From: CAZPBO01 sp964584815
GTDB lineage: Bacteria > Planctomycetota > SKW154
Length of the DNA: 39,200 nt
Direction: 5' to 3'
Assembly (NCBI GenBank): GCA_964584815.1
Contig: CAZPBO010000015.1
Span: 1-39,200, forward strand
How positions within the stretch are numbered: position 1 is the stretch's first letter; each line of letters starts with the position of its first letter. The notes below the pieces were generated by a model, which saw nothing but the letters and a program-made list of their open reading frames with translations, made no database searches and had not been told where the DNA came from. Both the position numbers and the translations under genes were made by a program. Of this stretch, positions 32,666 through 39,200 are shown piece by piece.

Positions 32666-32899
32666 CTACGCCTCCTTTTCCTCCACCTTCTCCTCTTTCT
32701 TTTCCTTACCTTTTGCGCCTTCCTCCTCCCCCGCCTTCTCTATCTCCTCTTCTAAGCCGCTTATTCCTCTCTTGAACTCGCGCACGCCTTTGCCCAACGC
32801 TTTGGCTATCTCAGGTACCCGCCTTCCGAAAAGCAAAAGCACTATCACCAGAATCACCACCAACTCAAACGGACCTATACTGCGGAAGAAAGCAAGCAT
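32666..32899 (-). CDS. tatA: Sec-independent translocase subunit TatA/TatE
   Basis: TatA forms the pore component for export of folded twin-arginine substrates. The 77 aa show the standard layout: a short periplasmic head, a membrane helix (about residues 4-22) ending in FG (LLLFGRRVPEIAKALGKGV), an amphipathic helix, and a highly charged Lys/Glu tail. tatC is not in the window. GGAGG is positioned well before the ATG. A possible -10 (TATATT) lies about 30 bases upstream. It heads the operon leading to the AAA ATPase. Confidence 0.93.
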   Translation of the reverse strand: MLAFFRSIGPFELVVILVIVLLLFGRRVPEIAKALGKGVREFKRGISGLEEEIEKAGEEEGAKGKEKKEEKVEEKEA

Positions 32900-32925
32900 C
32901 GCATACCTCCAAACACCCTACACTT

Positions 32926-32931
32926 AATATA
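32926..32931 (-). promoter_or_regulatory. Possible -10 element for the tatA operon
   Basis: On the minus strand TATATT (32931-32926) is a 5-of-6 match to a -10 box. The -35 region at 17 bases (TGGCAA) is poor. It lies 27 bases before the tatA ATG. Confidence 0.35.
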
Positions 32932-32980
32932 ACGCTTCGTCTTCCGTTTTGCCAGTCTAACTTGTCTTGCTCTCTTTTCC

Positions 32981-33008
32981 TTGACCGTCCAATTCTTAAG
33001 ACAATAAT
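32981..33008 (+). promoter_or_regulatory. Promoter of gcvPB
   Basis: TTGACC (32981-32986) and AATAAT (33003-33008), each a 5-of-6 match to consensus, are 16 bases apart. The gcvPB ATG follows 29 bases after the -10, with GGAGG in between. Confidence 0.65.
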
Positions 33009-33037
33009 ATGCTTGTCAACAGTTACGCGGAGGAGAA

Positions 33038-34492
33038 ATGATGCCACAACCGCTCATTTTTGAGAAGTCTGTCCGTGGCGCGCGGGGGGTGACGCTGCCG
33101 CCGCTTGATGTGCCACCCCGCCCCATAAACGAGGTCATCCCACAACACCTTCTGCGTAAGACGCCCCTTATGCTGCCAGAACTGCCTGAACCTGAAATAA
33201 CGCGCCACTTCACGCTCCTGTCTCAGGAAAATGTGGGTGTGGATACCCATTTCTATCCGCTTGGTTCCTGCACGATGAAGTACAATCCGAAGGTGAACGA
33301 GACGGTGGCGGGGTTGGAGGGTTTTGTTGAGGCACATCCATATTTGCCGGAGGAGGCTGCACAGGGGGCGCTTGCTGTTATGTGGCGTCTGCAGGAGTGC
33401 CTCGCTGAAATTGCGGGAATGAAGGCGGTGAGTCTGCAACCCGCGGCGGGTGCGCATGGTGAACTGACAGGCATTATGCTTATCCGCGCATACCATATTG
33501 ACCACGGCGACAAGAAGCGGCGCAAAATTCTCATCCCTGATTCCGCCCACGGCACAAACCCCGCCTCCTGTGCACTCTGCGACTTTATTCCTGTGCAGTT
33601 GAAATCGGACGAGCGCGGCAATGTTGACATCGGCGACCTGCGCGATAAGTGCGATGAGCAGACCGCTGGGATGATGCTCACCATCCCCTCAACGCTGGGA
33701 CTTTTTGATGAGCGTCTGGCAGAGATTGTGGAGGTGCTCCACTCCCGCGGCGCGTTGCTTTATATGGACGGCGCCAATATGAACGCTATCCTATCACGCG
33801 TCCGCCCTGGCGATGTTGGCGTTGATGTTATGCATTTCAACCTTCACAAAACCTTTTCCACACCTCACGGTATGGGCGGACCAGGTTCTGGTCCTGTTGC
33901 CGTCTGTGAAAAACTTGAGCCGTATCTCCCCGTTCCAACCGTCGCGAATGACGGTCACCGCTACTTCCTTGACTACACACGCCCAAAATCCATTGGCAGA
34001 GTCCGCTCCTTTTACGGCAACTTCGGCGTCTTCGTCAAAGCGCTCTGCTATATTATGGCTCTCGGCGCAAAAGGGCTTAAACGCGTCGCAGATATATCGG
34101 TGCTGAACGCCAATTACTTACAGGAACGGCTTAAAAAGACATATCACCTCAAATACGACCGCCCCTGTATGCATGAGTTCGTCATAAGCGGTGTGAGGCA
34201 GAAAAAGGAACATGGCGTCAGAACACTGGACATCGCTAAGAGACTGCTGGATTTGGGCTTTCATCCACCCACAATATACTTTCCGCTGATAGTGGAAGAG
34301 GCGTTGATGGTGGAGCCGACGGAGACGGAGAGCAAACGGACGCTGGATGCGTTTGCGGAGGCACTGGAACGGATAGCAAAGGAGGCGGCGGAGACGCCGG
34401 ATGTTGTGAAATCAGCGCCGCAAACAACGCCTGTGAAGCGGCTGGATGAGGTGCGAGCCGTTCGCTCACCCATCCTCCGCTATCAACGCTGA
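33038..34492 (+). CDS. gcvPB: Glycine dehydrogenase (decarboxylating) subunit 2
   Basis: GcvPB is the PLP-binding beta-type subunit of the two-subunit P-protein of the glycine cleavage system. The signature FYPLGSCTMKYNPKVNE near residue 75 and the PLP lysine motif FNLHKTFSTPHGMGG near residue 270 are intact. The length of 484 aa is normal for the split form. GGAGG precedes tandem ATG codons at 33038 and 33041. gcvPA, gcvH and gcvT are not next to it, so the partner subunit must be encoded elsewhere. It ends in a 194-base gap convergent with the HEAT-repeat gene. Confidence 0.95.
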   Translation: MMPQPLIFEKSVRGARGVTLPPLDVPPRPINEVIPQHLLRKTPLMLPELPEPEITRHFTLLSQENVGVDTHFYPLGSCTMKYNPKVNETVAGLEGFVEAHPYLPEEAAQGALAVMWRLQECLAEIAGMKAVSLQPAAGAHGELTGIMLIRAYHIDHGDKKRRKILIPDSAHGTNPASCALCDFIPVQLKSDERGNVDIGDLRDKCDEQTAGMMLTIPSTLGLFDERLAEIVEVLHSRGALLYMDGANMNAILSRVRPGDVGVDVMHFNLHKTFSTPHGMGGPGSGPVAVCEKLEPYLPVPTVANDGHRYFLDYTRPKSIGRVRSFYGNFGVFVKALCYIMALGAKGLKRVADISVLNANYLQERLKKTYHLKYDRPCMHEFVISGVRQKKEHGVRTLDIAKRLLDLGFHPPTIYFPLIVEEALMVEPTETESKRTLDAFAEALERIAKEAAETPDVVKSAPQTTPVKRLDEVRAVRSPILRYQR

Positions 34493-34611
34493 CGCCGTCT
34501 CATCACGCGTCCTCTTCCGCTAACACACCGTTGAACACCCGCTATATGCGGCGCCTTACCGTCAAGAAGTGCATAACGCAACGCGTGTTTGCCTAACGCG
34601 ACGGGTGCCGA

Positions 34612-34627
34612 CCATTTGACCAAATGG
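34612..34627. repeat. Inverted repeat in the gcvPB/HEAT convergent gap
   Basis: CCATTTG and CAAATGG are perfect 7-bp arms around AC. No U-run follows on either strand. The rest of the 194-base gap (34493-34686) shows no gene. The tight 2-base spacer suits a protein-binding palindrome more than a hairpin loop. Confidence 0.45.
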
Positions 34628-34686
34628 GAGAGGGGCAGAGGCGGCGTGTTGTGGGGCAAAGGAGTTACTGAAGCAGGATGTATAGG

Positions 34687-36081
34687 TTACCAGGCGGAAG
34701 CCCAGCGGCGCCACGAGTCAACATCCATCTTGAAGTCCTGATGCGATTTTCGCCGCAGAAAGCGATAGACCACAAGCAGCAGGCGTGTCGCCACACCTAT
34801 TCGTGGCTCCTCTGCCCTATTGCATCTGCCAAGCCACACCGATAAAGCGTTCACCACTGCCAGACGCCCGTCGCGTCCCTGACGCCAGAGGGCGTAAAGC
34901 GCCCGCTCCAGAAGTTTCTCGTCCTTCAGCGACGGCACCATCCCTGACACTTTCTCCACTATTTTTGCAGATGCGCCGTCAGAACCGCCCGTTCTATGAG
35001 GAGATGCTCCGACAACCGAACTCTTTCTCCCAATCCGCGCCGCCTTTATGCACCCCAGCGCTTCAAGCACCAGCAATTTGGTCTTATCATCCTTGACTTT
35101 CAGACCTTTGTCAAGCAGCAAATCAAGCATCTCTTTTTCACCCAGCATCAGCAGACCGCTGGCGATTATGATGCGGGCGTGCTCATCTTCCACGGTGGCG
35201 AACGCTTTGAGTGCTTTTTCGGCGTCTTTTGTTGCCAGTTTGCCCAGCGCCCAGACAAGAGAACGCAGCAGTTGGTAATCTATGGTTTGGTCTGCCATCG
35301 CTTCTTTCAGCGCTTTTATGAGAGCAGGAGTTGTTCTGCGGGCACCAAGACGCGCCAACCCTTCCGCCGCCAGACCCCGTAACTTGCCATCCTTCAGGAC
35401 ACGGAACTCCCGCAGCAGCAGCGCCTGGGCATCTTTCCCTTTGACGCGTGCCAGAAGCCGCAACCGCTGCTCAGCAAATTCACTTCCTGCAAGCAGTCTC
35501 ATCGCTTGCCGCATAAACGGCTTGGTGCAGACTTTGGCGAGCGCTGCAGCGGCGAGTTTCTTCTCCTCCCCCTTGCTGCGACGCAGAATCCCAACAAGCA
35601 CCTCTATCAACTCCCGTGGCACACTTTCTGACGGCTCCTCCGCATCCGCTAACGCTTTCAACAGTTCTTGGCGAACCTCCGCGTTCGTCTCACGCCGCAA
35701 CGCCGCTGCCAACTCCTTATATCCGCCCCCTCTCCGTAACCGCGCCAAACCCCTCGCCGCCCACACTCGCACTTCCCCGCTCCTATCCTTCAACGCCTTT
35801 GCGAAAACACGCTCGGTCTCAGGCAGCGCAAATGTCCCCAGCACTTCCATTACCGCTGACCGCACCACCACACTCCTACTTCTTAACACCTTCGCCAACT
35901 CGCCTACCGCCTCCACCGCACCCATCGCACCAAGCAGCATCACCGCCTCCACACACTTATCCTCCGCTCTGGAACGCGCAAACCGCCTCATCCTCTGTAT
36001 TAACTTGTCTATCCGCTGCAGACGGCTCTCTGCAGCAAAAAGAAACGACGGAAAAACCAGCAAAAACGCCGCAATACGCAT
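34687..36081 (-). CDS. Exported HEAT-repeat protein
   Basis: The 464-aa protein starts with a signal peptide (MRIAAFLLVFPSFLFAA) and is otherwise an alpha-solenoid of HEAT-like repeats. Typical units are AVGELAKVLRSRSVVVRSAV, VRVWAARGLARL, LRGLAAEGLARLGARRTTPA and LVWALGKLATKDAEKALKAF. Such proteins bind other proteins. No catalytic part is seen. A low-complexity insertion (GRKSSVVGASPHRTGGSDGA) lies near residue 365. The C-terminal about 35 residues are Trp/Arg-rich and end in SWRRWASAW. GGGAGG precedes the ATG, 47 bases after the DUF6125 gene. Confidence 0.82.
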   Translation of the reverse strand: MRIAAFLLVFPSFLFAAESRLQRIDKLIQRMRRFARSRAEDKCVEAVMLLGAMGAVEAVGELAKVLRSRSVVVRSAVMEVLGTFALPETERVFAKALKDRSGEVRVWAARGLARLRRGGGYKELAAALRRETNAEVRQELLKALADAEEPSESVPRELIEVLVGILRRSKGEEKKLAAAALAKVCTKPFMRQAMRLLAGSEFAEQRLRLLARVKGKDAQALLLREFRVLKDGKLRGLAAEGLARLGARRTTPALIKALKEAMADQTIDYQLLRSLVWALGKLATKDAEKALKAFATVEDEHARIIIASGLLMLGEKEMLDLLLDKGLKVKDDKTKLLVLEALGCIKAARIGRKSSVVGASPHRTGGSDGASAKIVEKVSGMVPSLKDEKLLERALYALWRQGRDGRLAVVNALSVWLGRCNRAEEPRIGVATRLLLVVYRFLRRKSHQDFKMDVDSWRRWASAW

Positions 36082-36128
36082 AAAATGCCTCCCCTAATGC
36101 CGCCGTTTTATACGCGTATCGGATGCTT

Positions 36129-36653
36129 CTATTCTGTCAGAGTAAAGCGCCAACAGCACCACGCATCTGCAGGATGCTTATCCGGCGGGCAGAAGATGCA
36201 TTCTGTCTTGATGCGGCGGTCAATTGTTGCGGCAAAATTGCCATACTCCACCAGTCCAACAGGTTTGCAGGGAAAGTCAGGGAGTTTCTTGCGTTTGCGT
36301 GCATCCTGAACGCGGCAGGTCTGCATAGTGAAAAGGAGGACGCCGCGTTCGGGGCGTTCTATCTTCTGGCGGTTTATGTGGGCATACATTCTGAAGCGCA
36401 GCGCAACCTCAAGCGCGTCCAGTCCACCACCTTCCTCAATTCCGAGACGCTCCATAATCCGCCGCGCCTCTATCGTCGTAAACACACTCCAAGCGTCGCG
36501 GTCCGCTTCTATCGCCGCCTCCATACCCCAACGCTTCTCCACCTCCAGAAACCACAATCCGTCGTGTGCGAGCCAGTTCTTTGCGATGTCGGCAATATAG
36601 GCAAGCAGTTCTTCTTTGGGCATCTCCTGTGGAGTGCGGTATTTGGCTGCCAT
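36129..36653 (-). CDS. DUF6125 family cysteine-rich protein
   Basis: The 174-aa protein fits the DUF6125 pattern, including DGLWFLEVEKRWGMEAAI near residue 31 and a C-terminal half rich in cysteines: QTCRVQDARKRKKL, FPCKPVGLVEYGNF, RRIKTECIFCPPDKHP and AWCCWRF. The six cysteines with the CxxC unit suggest a bound metal or Fe-S centre, although this is my inference. The N-terminal half is helical and resembles L-2-amino-thiazoline-4-carboxylate hydrolase-like proteins. Function is unknown. It lies 2 bases after the Mrp gene, a P-loop Fe-S carrier family, which fits a metal-cluster recipient. Confidence 0.78.
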   Translation of the reverse strand: MAAKYRTPQEMPKEELLAYIADIAKNWLAHDGLWFLEVEKRWGMEAAIEADRDAWSVFTTIEARRIMERLGIEEGGGLDALEVALRFRMYAHINRQKIERPERGVLLFTMQTCRVQDARKRKKLPDFPCKPVGLVEYGNFAATIDRRIKTECIFCPPDKHPADAWCCWRFTLTE

Positions 36654-36655
36654 AG

Positions 36656-37525
36656 TTAGTCCTCCAGAAGAGCAGACACTTCATCAGCCAGTGCGAGGAA
36701 GGCTTTTGCGGTTTCGGTTTCAGGCGCTGCGACCACAAAAGGCTTGCCCTCATCCGAAAGACGCGCTATCTGCGGCTCAAACGGCACACTCCCCAACACC
36801 TTAAGACCGCGTTGTGCTGCAAACCCATCCACACCCCCTGACGGATACAACTCCACCTTCCTACCGCAATGCGGACAGACAAGATGTGTCATATTCTCCA
36901 CCAGTCCCAAAATACGCCGTCCCACCTTCTCGCAAAATGTCACACATTTTGCCACATCCAGAAGCGACACCTCCTGTGGCGTCGTCACAATAATGCAACC
37001 GTCCAAGTCCTCAATCAACTGCAGCACAGACAGCGGCTCATCTCCTGTCCCAGGCGGCGCATCTATCACCAACCAGTCCAACTTCCCCCACTCCACATCA
37101 GTGATGAACTGCCGTATCGCAATCATCTTCAGCGGTCCACGCCAAATCACCGCCGAATCACGACCCTGCAACAAAAACGCTATTGACATCACCTTCAAAT
37201 TGTCACCCCATTGAAACGGGATTATGCTCTCCTTCTCCACTCCAAGCGTCTGCCCCTCAATACCAAGCATCTTAGGGACATTGGGTCCGTGAATGTCCAC
37301 ATCCATCAATCCAACGCGATGCTTTCTCGCCAAAGCAACCGCCAAATTGACAGCCACCGTGGATTTGCCCACACCCCCTTTACCGCTCAAAACGACCACC
37401 TTGTGGCGGATATCGCAAAGACGCTGCATAATGCGACGACGCATTTCATGCTGCTGAGGAGTCTCATCAGGTCGCGGCTGCTTCGCGCTGCAGTCCCTGT
37501 CGCATTCCTCACAACGGTCACTCAT
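36656..37525 (-). CDS. Mrp/Nbp35-family P-loop ATPase (Fe-S cluster carrier)
   Basis: The 289-aa protein belongs to the Mrp/ApbC/Nbp35 group of deviant-Walker ATPases that carry or assemble Fe-S clusters. Walker A is SGKGGVGKST (residues 47-56) and the second motif is GLMDVDIHGPNVPKMLG. The C-terminal CPHCG provides the CxxC needed for cluster binding in the dimer. The N-terminus adds C5, C8 and C12 (CEECDRDC), similar to the Cys-rich heads of Nbp35-type proteins. It overlaps the radical SAM gene by 8 bases and is followed by DUF6125. The three gene products together look like a cluster carrier with two cluster-binding clients. Confidence 0.92.
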   Translation of the reverse strand: MSDRCEECDRDCSAKQPRPDETPQQHEMRRRIMQRLCDIRHKVVVLSGKGGVGKSTVAVNLAVALARKHRVGLMDVDIHGPNVPKMLGIEGQTLGVEKESIIPFQWGDNLKVMSIAFLLQGRDSAVIWRGPLKMIAIRQFITDVEWGKLDWLVIDAPPGTGDEPLSVLQLIEDLDGCIIVTTPQEVSLLDVAKCVTFCEKVGRRILGLVENMTHLVCPHCGRKVELYPSGGVDGFAAQRGLKVLGSVPFEPQIARLSDEGKPFVVAAPETETAKAFLALADEVSALLED

Positions 37526-38498
37526 CCTTTATATCCTCCAATATGTAAAATATCTTTCCGCCGACCCGTTTCGCCTTCACCCTTCCCTGCTCCTGCAGGT
37601 CAAGCAGAATCTTCAAAATATGGTTTGTCGGAACAGCAAGGGTCTGCGCTATCTCCGCCGCGCCACAAGGACGCCGCTTCAATATCCCCAATACCACCTC
37701 CGCCTCATCCGACCGCGGTGCTCCCCTACCTTCCCTCTTCGGCAACGAAAATGGCACCCCCAACGCCTGCCCTATCTGCTGCAGGCGCTCCCACCCCACC
37801 GCCTTCGCAAATTCCTCTGATGGTGGACGACGCACCGTGTTCAACTGCACTTCATCAGGCTCAAGCGTTGCCAATGCGCCACGCAACGCTTCCACCTCCA
37901 CATCAGTGTCGTTGTAACCCGCAACCACCATCACCTCCACAACAAAACGCCCGCGAAAACGCCGCTTAAACTCAAGCCAAGCCGAAATCAACGCATCCGG
38001 CAGAATTCCTTCAACAGGACGATGCAACGCCTTGAAAGTTCGTTTACGGGCACTGGTCAGCGTCGGAATGACAATGTCAGCATCAACAGCAGCGTCGCGA
38101 ACAGACTCATACAGAAACGGCGCGCCGTTTGTCAGAACGCATACAGGAGCAACCCCCAAGTCCTTCGCCGCACGCAACGCCTTGCCAAAACCGCTGTTCA
38201 GACACGGTTCCCCGCTGCCCGCAAGCGTTATCGCATCAATCGGTCCCCGATACTGCGCCACAAAATCCCGTAACTCCTCAACCACATCATCCACACTAAC
38301 CCACTCCGCTAACTTAAAAGTCTTCCTTGTCGTGCGTCCCTGCTGACAATAAATGCAGTCATAACAGCAAGTCTTATGCGGCACAAGGTCCAATCCCAGA
38401 GAAAGCCCAAGCCTTGCCGAGCGAACAGGACCATAGATGTGATGATAGCGCTCCATTTCGGTCGTTTGCCCAAAAAATCCTTCCACCGATTTATCCAT
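37518..38498 (-). CDS. Radical SAM protein with C-terminal winged-helix domain
   Basis: The core is a radical SAM barrel of the COG0731-like group. The N-terminal IYGPVRSARLGLSLGLDLVP leads into the cluster motif CX3CX2C (C44, C48, C51 in KTCCYDCIYCQQG), then TLAGSGEPCLNSGFG with the SAM-binding GxxEP-like GSGEP. From about residue 255 a winged-helix fold follows (AEVVLGILKRRPCGAAEIAQ). The substrate is unknown. The related TYW1-type enzymes act on tRNA. The start is uncertain: ATG 38498 lacks a ribosome binding site, and a promoter (TTGACA/GATAAA) overlaps it, so ATG 38456, giving MERYHHIYGPV, is a serious alternative that fits family N-termini better. Confidence 0.88.
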   Translation of the reverse strand: MDKSVEGFFGQTTEMERYHHIYGPVRSARLGLSLGLDLVPHKTCCYDCIYCQQGRTTRKTFKLAEWVSVDDVVEELRDFVAQYRGPIDAITLAGSGEPCLNSGFGKALRAAKDLGVAPVCVLTNGAPFLYESVRDAAVDADIVIPTLTSARKRTFKALHRPVEGILPDALISAWLEFKRRFRGRFVVEVMVVAGYNDTDVEVEALRGALATLEPDEVQLNTVRRPPSEEFAKAVGWERLQQIGQALGVPFSLPKREGRGAPRSDEAEVVLGILKRRPCGAAEIAQTLAVPTNHILKILLDLQEQGRVKAKRVGGKIFYILEDIKDE

Positions 38499-38517
38499 CA
38501 AGTTACGCCGTTGTCAA
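38490..38517 (-). promoter_or_regulatory. Promoter of the radical SAM operon
   Basis: On the minus strand TTGACA (38517-38512) and GATAAA (38495-38490) are 16 bases apart. Transcription would start near 38483, inside the longest open frame, which supports a downstream start codon for the radical SAM gene. Confidence 0.5.
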
Positions 38518-38551
38518 GTAAAAGCGGCTTCCTGCTCCCCACACTCTGCAG

Positions 38552-38601
38552 TTGCCATAATGGCAATGTCTTGACAAAAATATCTTGACATATTGGCAAT
38601 A
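38552..38601. promoter_or_regulatory. Palindromes in the divergent promoter region
   Basis: TTGCCATAATGGCAA (38552-38566) is a perfect 7-1-7 palindrome. TATTGGCAATA (38591-38601) is a perfect 5-1-5 palindrome lying inside the promoter spacer of the last gene. Both contain the half-site core GGCAA. Between them TCTTGACA occurs twice as a direct repeat (38569-38576 and 38583-38590), 14 bases apart. A repressor binding the second palindrome would block the promoter. Confidence 0.5.
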
Positions 38602-38612
38602 CAGGCTATACT
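38585..38612 (+). promoter_or_regulatory. Promoter of the terminal membrane-anchored gene
   Basis: Perfect -35 TTGACA (38585-38590) and TATACT (38607-38612, 5 of 6) are separated by 16 bases. The ATG at 38642 follows 29 bases after the -10, with TGGAGG well placed. This is one of the two best promoters in the window. Confidence 0.75.
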
Positions 38613-38641
38613 ATTTACGGAGCCTTCTGGAGGAAAAAGTT

Positions 38642-39200
38642 ATGCCGGGCAGGAAACCTTGGTGGATGCGCTGGTCAACCTCCTTCCTTATCAGTGTTTT
38701 GGCTCATTTGGGGCTGGCTGTAGTGGCGCTTATCTTTGTGTTCTGGGTCTGGGGCGGTGTTGAAAAAGCGCGGTTCATCAACCTTTCCACCACTGACAAC
38801 CCAACGCCGCTTCAGTATGACGAAAACCGCGTTCGTGACATCATCAAAACCCCTGCCACTGACAACGAAGTAGACCGCCCCATTATTGAACTTGACCAAG
38901 AAAATCCGTCCACAAGAGACATCCCTAGAGGAACAACATTTGACAATCTCGCAAACAAGAATTTGGACTCAACAGGTTATATAGACGCATACGGTGTTGG
39001 AGGTGGGCGTGCCGGTTCTTATGGCGCAAGATGGGGACACGGTTCAATCCCCAAAGCCGGTGGAGCAGCACCTTCTTTTCGCAGTGATGTGTCTGAACGC
39101 AGCATCAGAAGACGGGAGGAGGTGAGACTGTGGAAAAGGAGTCTTTATCAGCCCGCTGTCAGCGTCTCCGTCGGTCCCAACGCTTCCCTTAAACTCGTCC
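38642..39200 (+). CDS. Unknown membrane-anchored protein, 3' end beyond window
   Basis: An open frame of 186 codons runs from the ATG at 38642 to the window edge without a stop, so the gene is partial. TGGAGG lies 8 bases before the ATG. The product starts with a basic head (MPGRKPWWMRW), then one membrane segment (about residues 13-38, SFLISVLAHLGLAVVALIFV), then an extracytoplasmic region rich in Asp, Pro and Thr. A Gly-rich stretch near residue 120 reads AYGVGGGRAGSYGARWGHGS. I do not recognise the family. Some large VWA-type or squalene-cyclase-like anchored proteins of planctomycetes begin in this way, but no such domain is visible yet. Confidence 0.8.
   Translation, partial: MPGRKPWWMRWSTSFLISVLAHLGLAVVALIFVFWVWGGVEKARFINLSTTDNPTPLQYDENRVRDIIKTPATDNEVDRPIIELDQENPSTRDIPRGTTFDNLANKNLDSTGYIDAYGVGGGRAGSYGARWGHGSIPKAGGAAPSFRSDVSERSIRRREEVRLWKRSLYQPAVSVSVGPNASLKLV

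Noticed and set aside
32028..32927. 299-codon plus-strand open frame
   Set aside because: It is antisense to the YhaM-like gene and tatA, and its product has no domain.
34612..34627. Bidirectional terminator between gcvPB and the HEAT-repeat gene
   Set aside because: The palindrome has a 2-base spacer and no U-run on either strand, so it does not fit an intrinsic terminator.
35282..36097. 271-codon plus-strand open frame
   Set aside because: It is antisense to the HEAT-repeat gene. Its Ser/Ala/Arg-rich, low-complexity product is typical of the reverse strand of a GC-biased gene.
37211..37969. 252-codon plus-strand open frame
   Set aside because: It is antisense to the Mrp and radical SAM genes and low-complexity at its end.
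1..39200. CRISPR array, tRNA genes, insertion sequences or prophage
   Set aside because: No regularly spaced repeats, tRNA-like TpsiC sequences, transposase or phage genes were seen by reading.

Overview
The window is a compact bacterial chromosome segment with roughly mid-50s % GC, very short intergenic gaps and many start/stop overlaps. I see no tRNA, rRNA, CRISPR array, insertion sequence or prophage. The organism makes meso-DAP-type peptidoglycan (MurE has the DNPR motif) and probably has a Gram-negative type envelope (DUF3108 protein with signal peptide, TatA). The phylum cannot be fixed from sequence alone. The mix of HEAT-repeat, LysM, ceramidase-like, DUF6125 and Vps4-like AAA genes, together with a dcw cluster lacking ftsA and ftsZ, fits a poorly sampled deep lineage such as one near Planctomycetota or Armatimonadota. 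That placement is a guess.

Layout. 1-2.6 kb (+): GT4 glycosyltransferase, DUF3108 exported protein, family 4 uracil-DNA glycosylase. 2.6-5.3 kb (-): der, ruvC and a CPBP-family membrane protease in one coupled operon. 5.4-8.5 kb (+): PPC/DUF296 protein, an amino-acid dehydrogenase ending in a strong intrinsic terminator, and a ceramidase-like hydrolase. 8.5-27.2 kb (-): one continuous same-strand run of about 18.8 kb. Read in transcription order it is mraZ, a 127-aa unknown, rsmH, ftsL, ftsI, murE, murF, mraY, ftsW, murG, a double-LysM protein, a possible 44-aa membrane microprotein, murC, murB, ddl, ftsQ, an unknown membrane protein, a YmfH-like M16 peptidase homologue, accD and purF. It is a division and cell-wall cluster with no murD, ftsA or ftsZ. 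27.2-27.6 kb is non-coding and holds the cluster promoter, helically phased TGG boxes that look like MraZ operator sites, and several inverted repeats.

27.6-31.8 kb: an HD-domain protein resembling the C-terminal half of CCA-adding enzymes (-), an unknown secreted protein (+), then, on the minus strand, tatA, a YhaM-like OB-HD exoribonuclease, an isoprenylcysteine-methyltransferase-like membrane protein and a Vps4/katanin-type AAA ATPase as one tight operon (32.9 to 29.9 kb). 33.0-34.5 kb (+): gcvPB. 34.7-38.5 kb (-): radical SAM protein, Mrp/Nbp35-type P-loop ATPase, a Cys-rich DUF6125 protein and an exported HEAT-repeat protein, read in that order. 38.6 kb to the end (+): the start of an unidentified membrane-anchored protein behind a good promoter with two palindromes.

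The best candidates for something unusual are the Vps4-like AAA ATPase with a helical MIT-like N-terminus in a bacterial operon, the dcw cluster in which the ftsA/ftsZ position holds a membrane protein and an M16 homologue, and the 10-bp-phased TGG array over the mraZ promoter.
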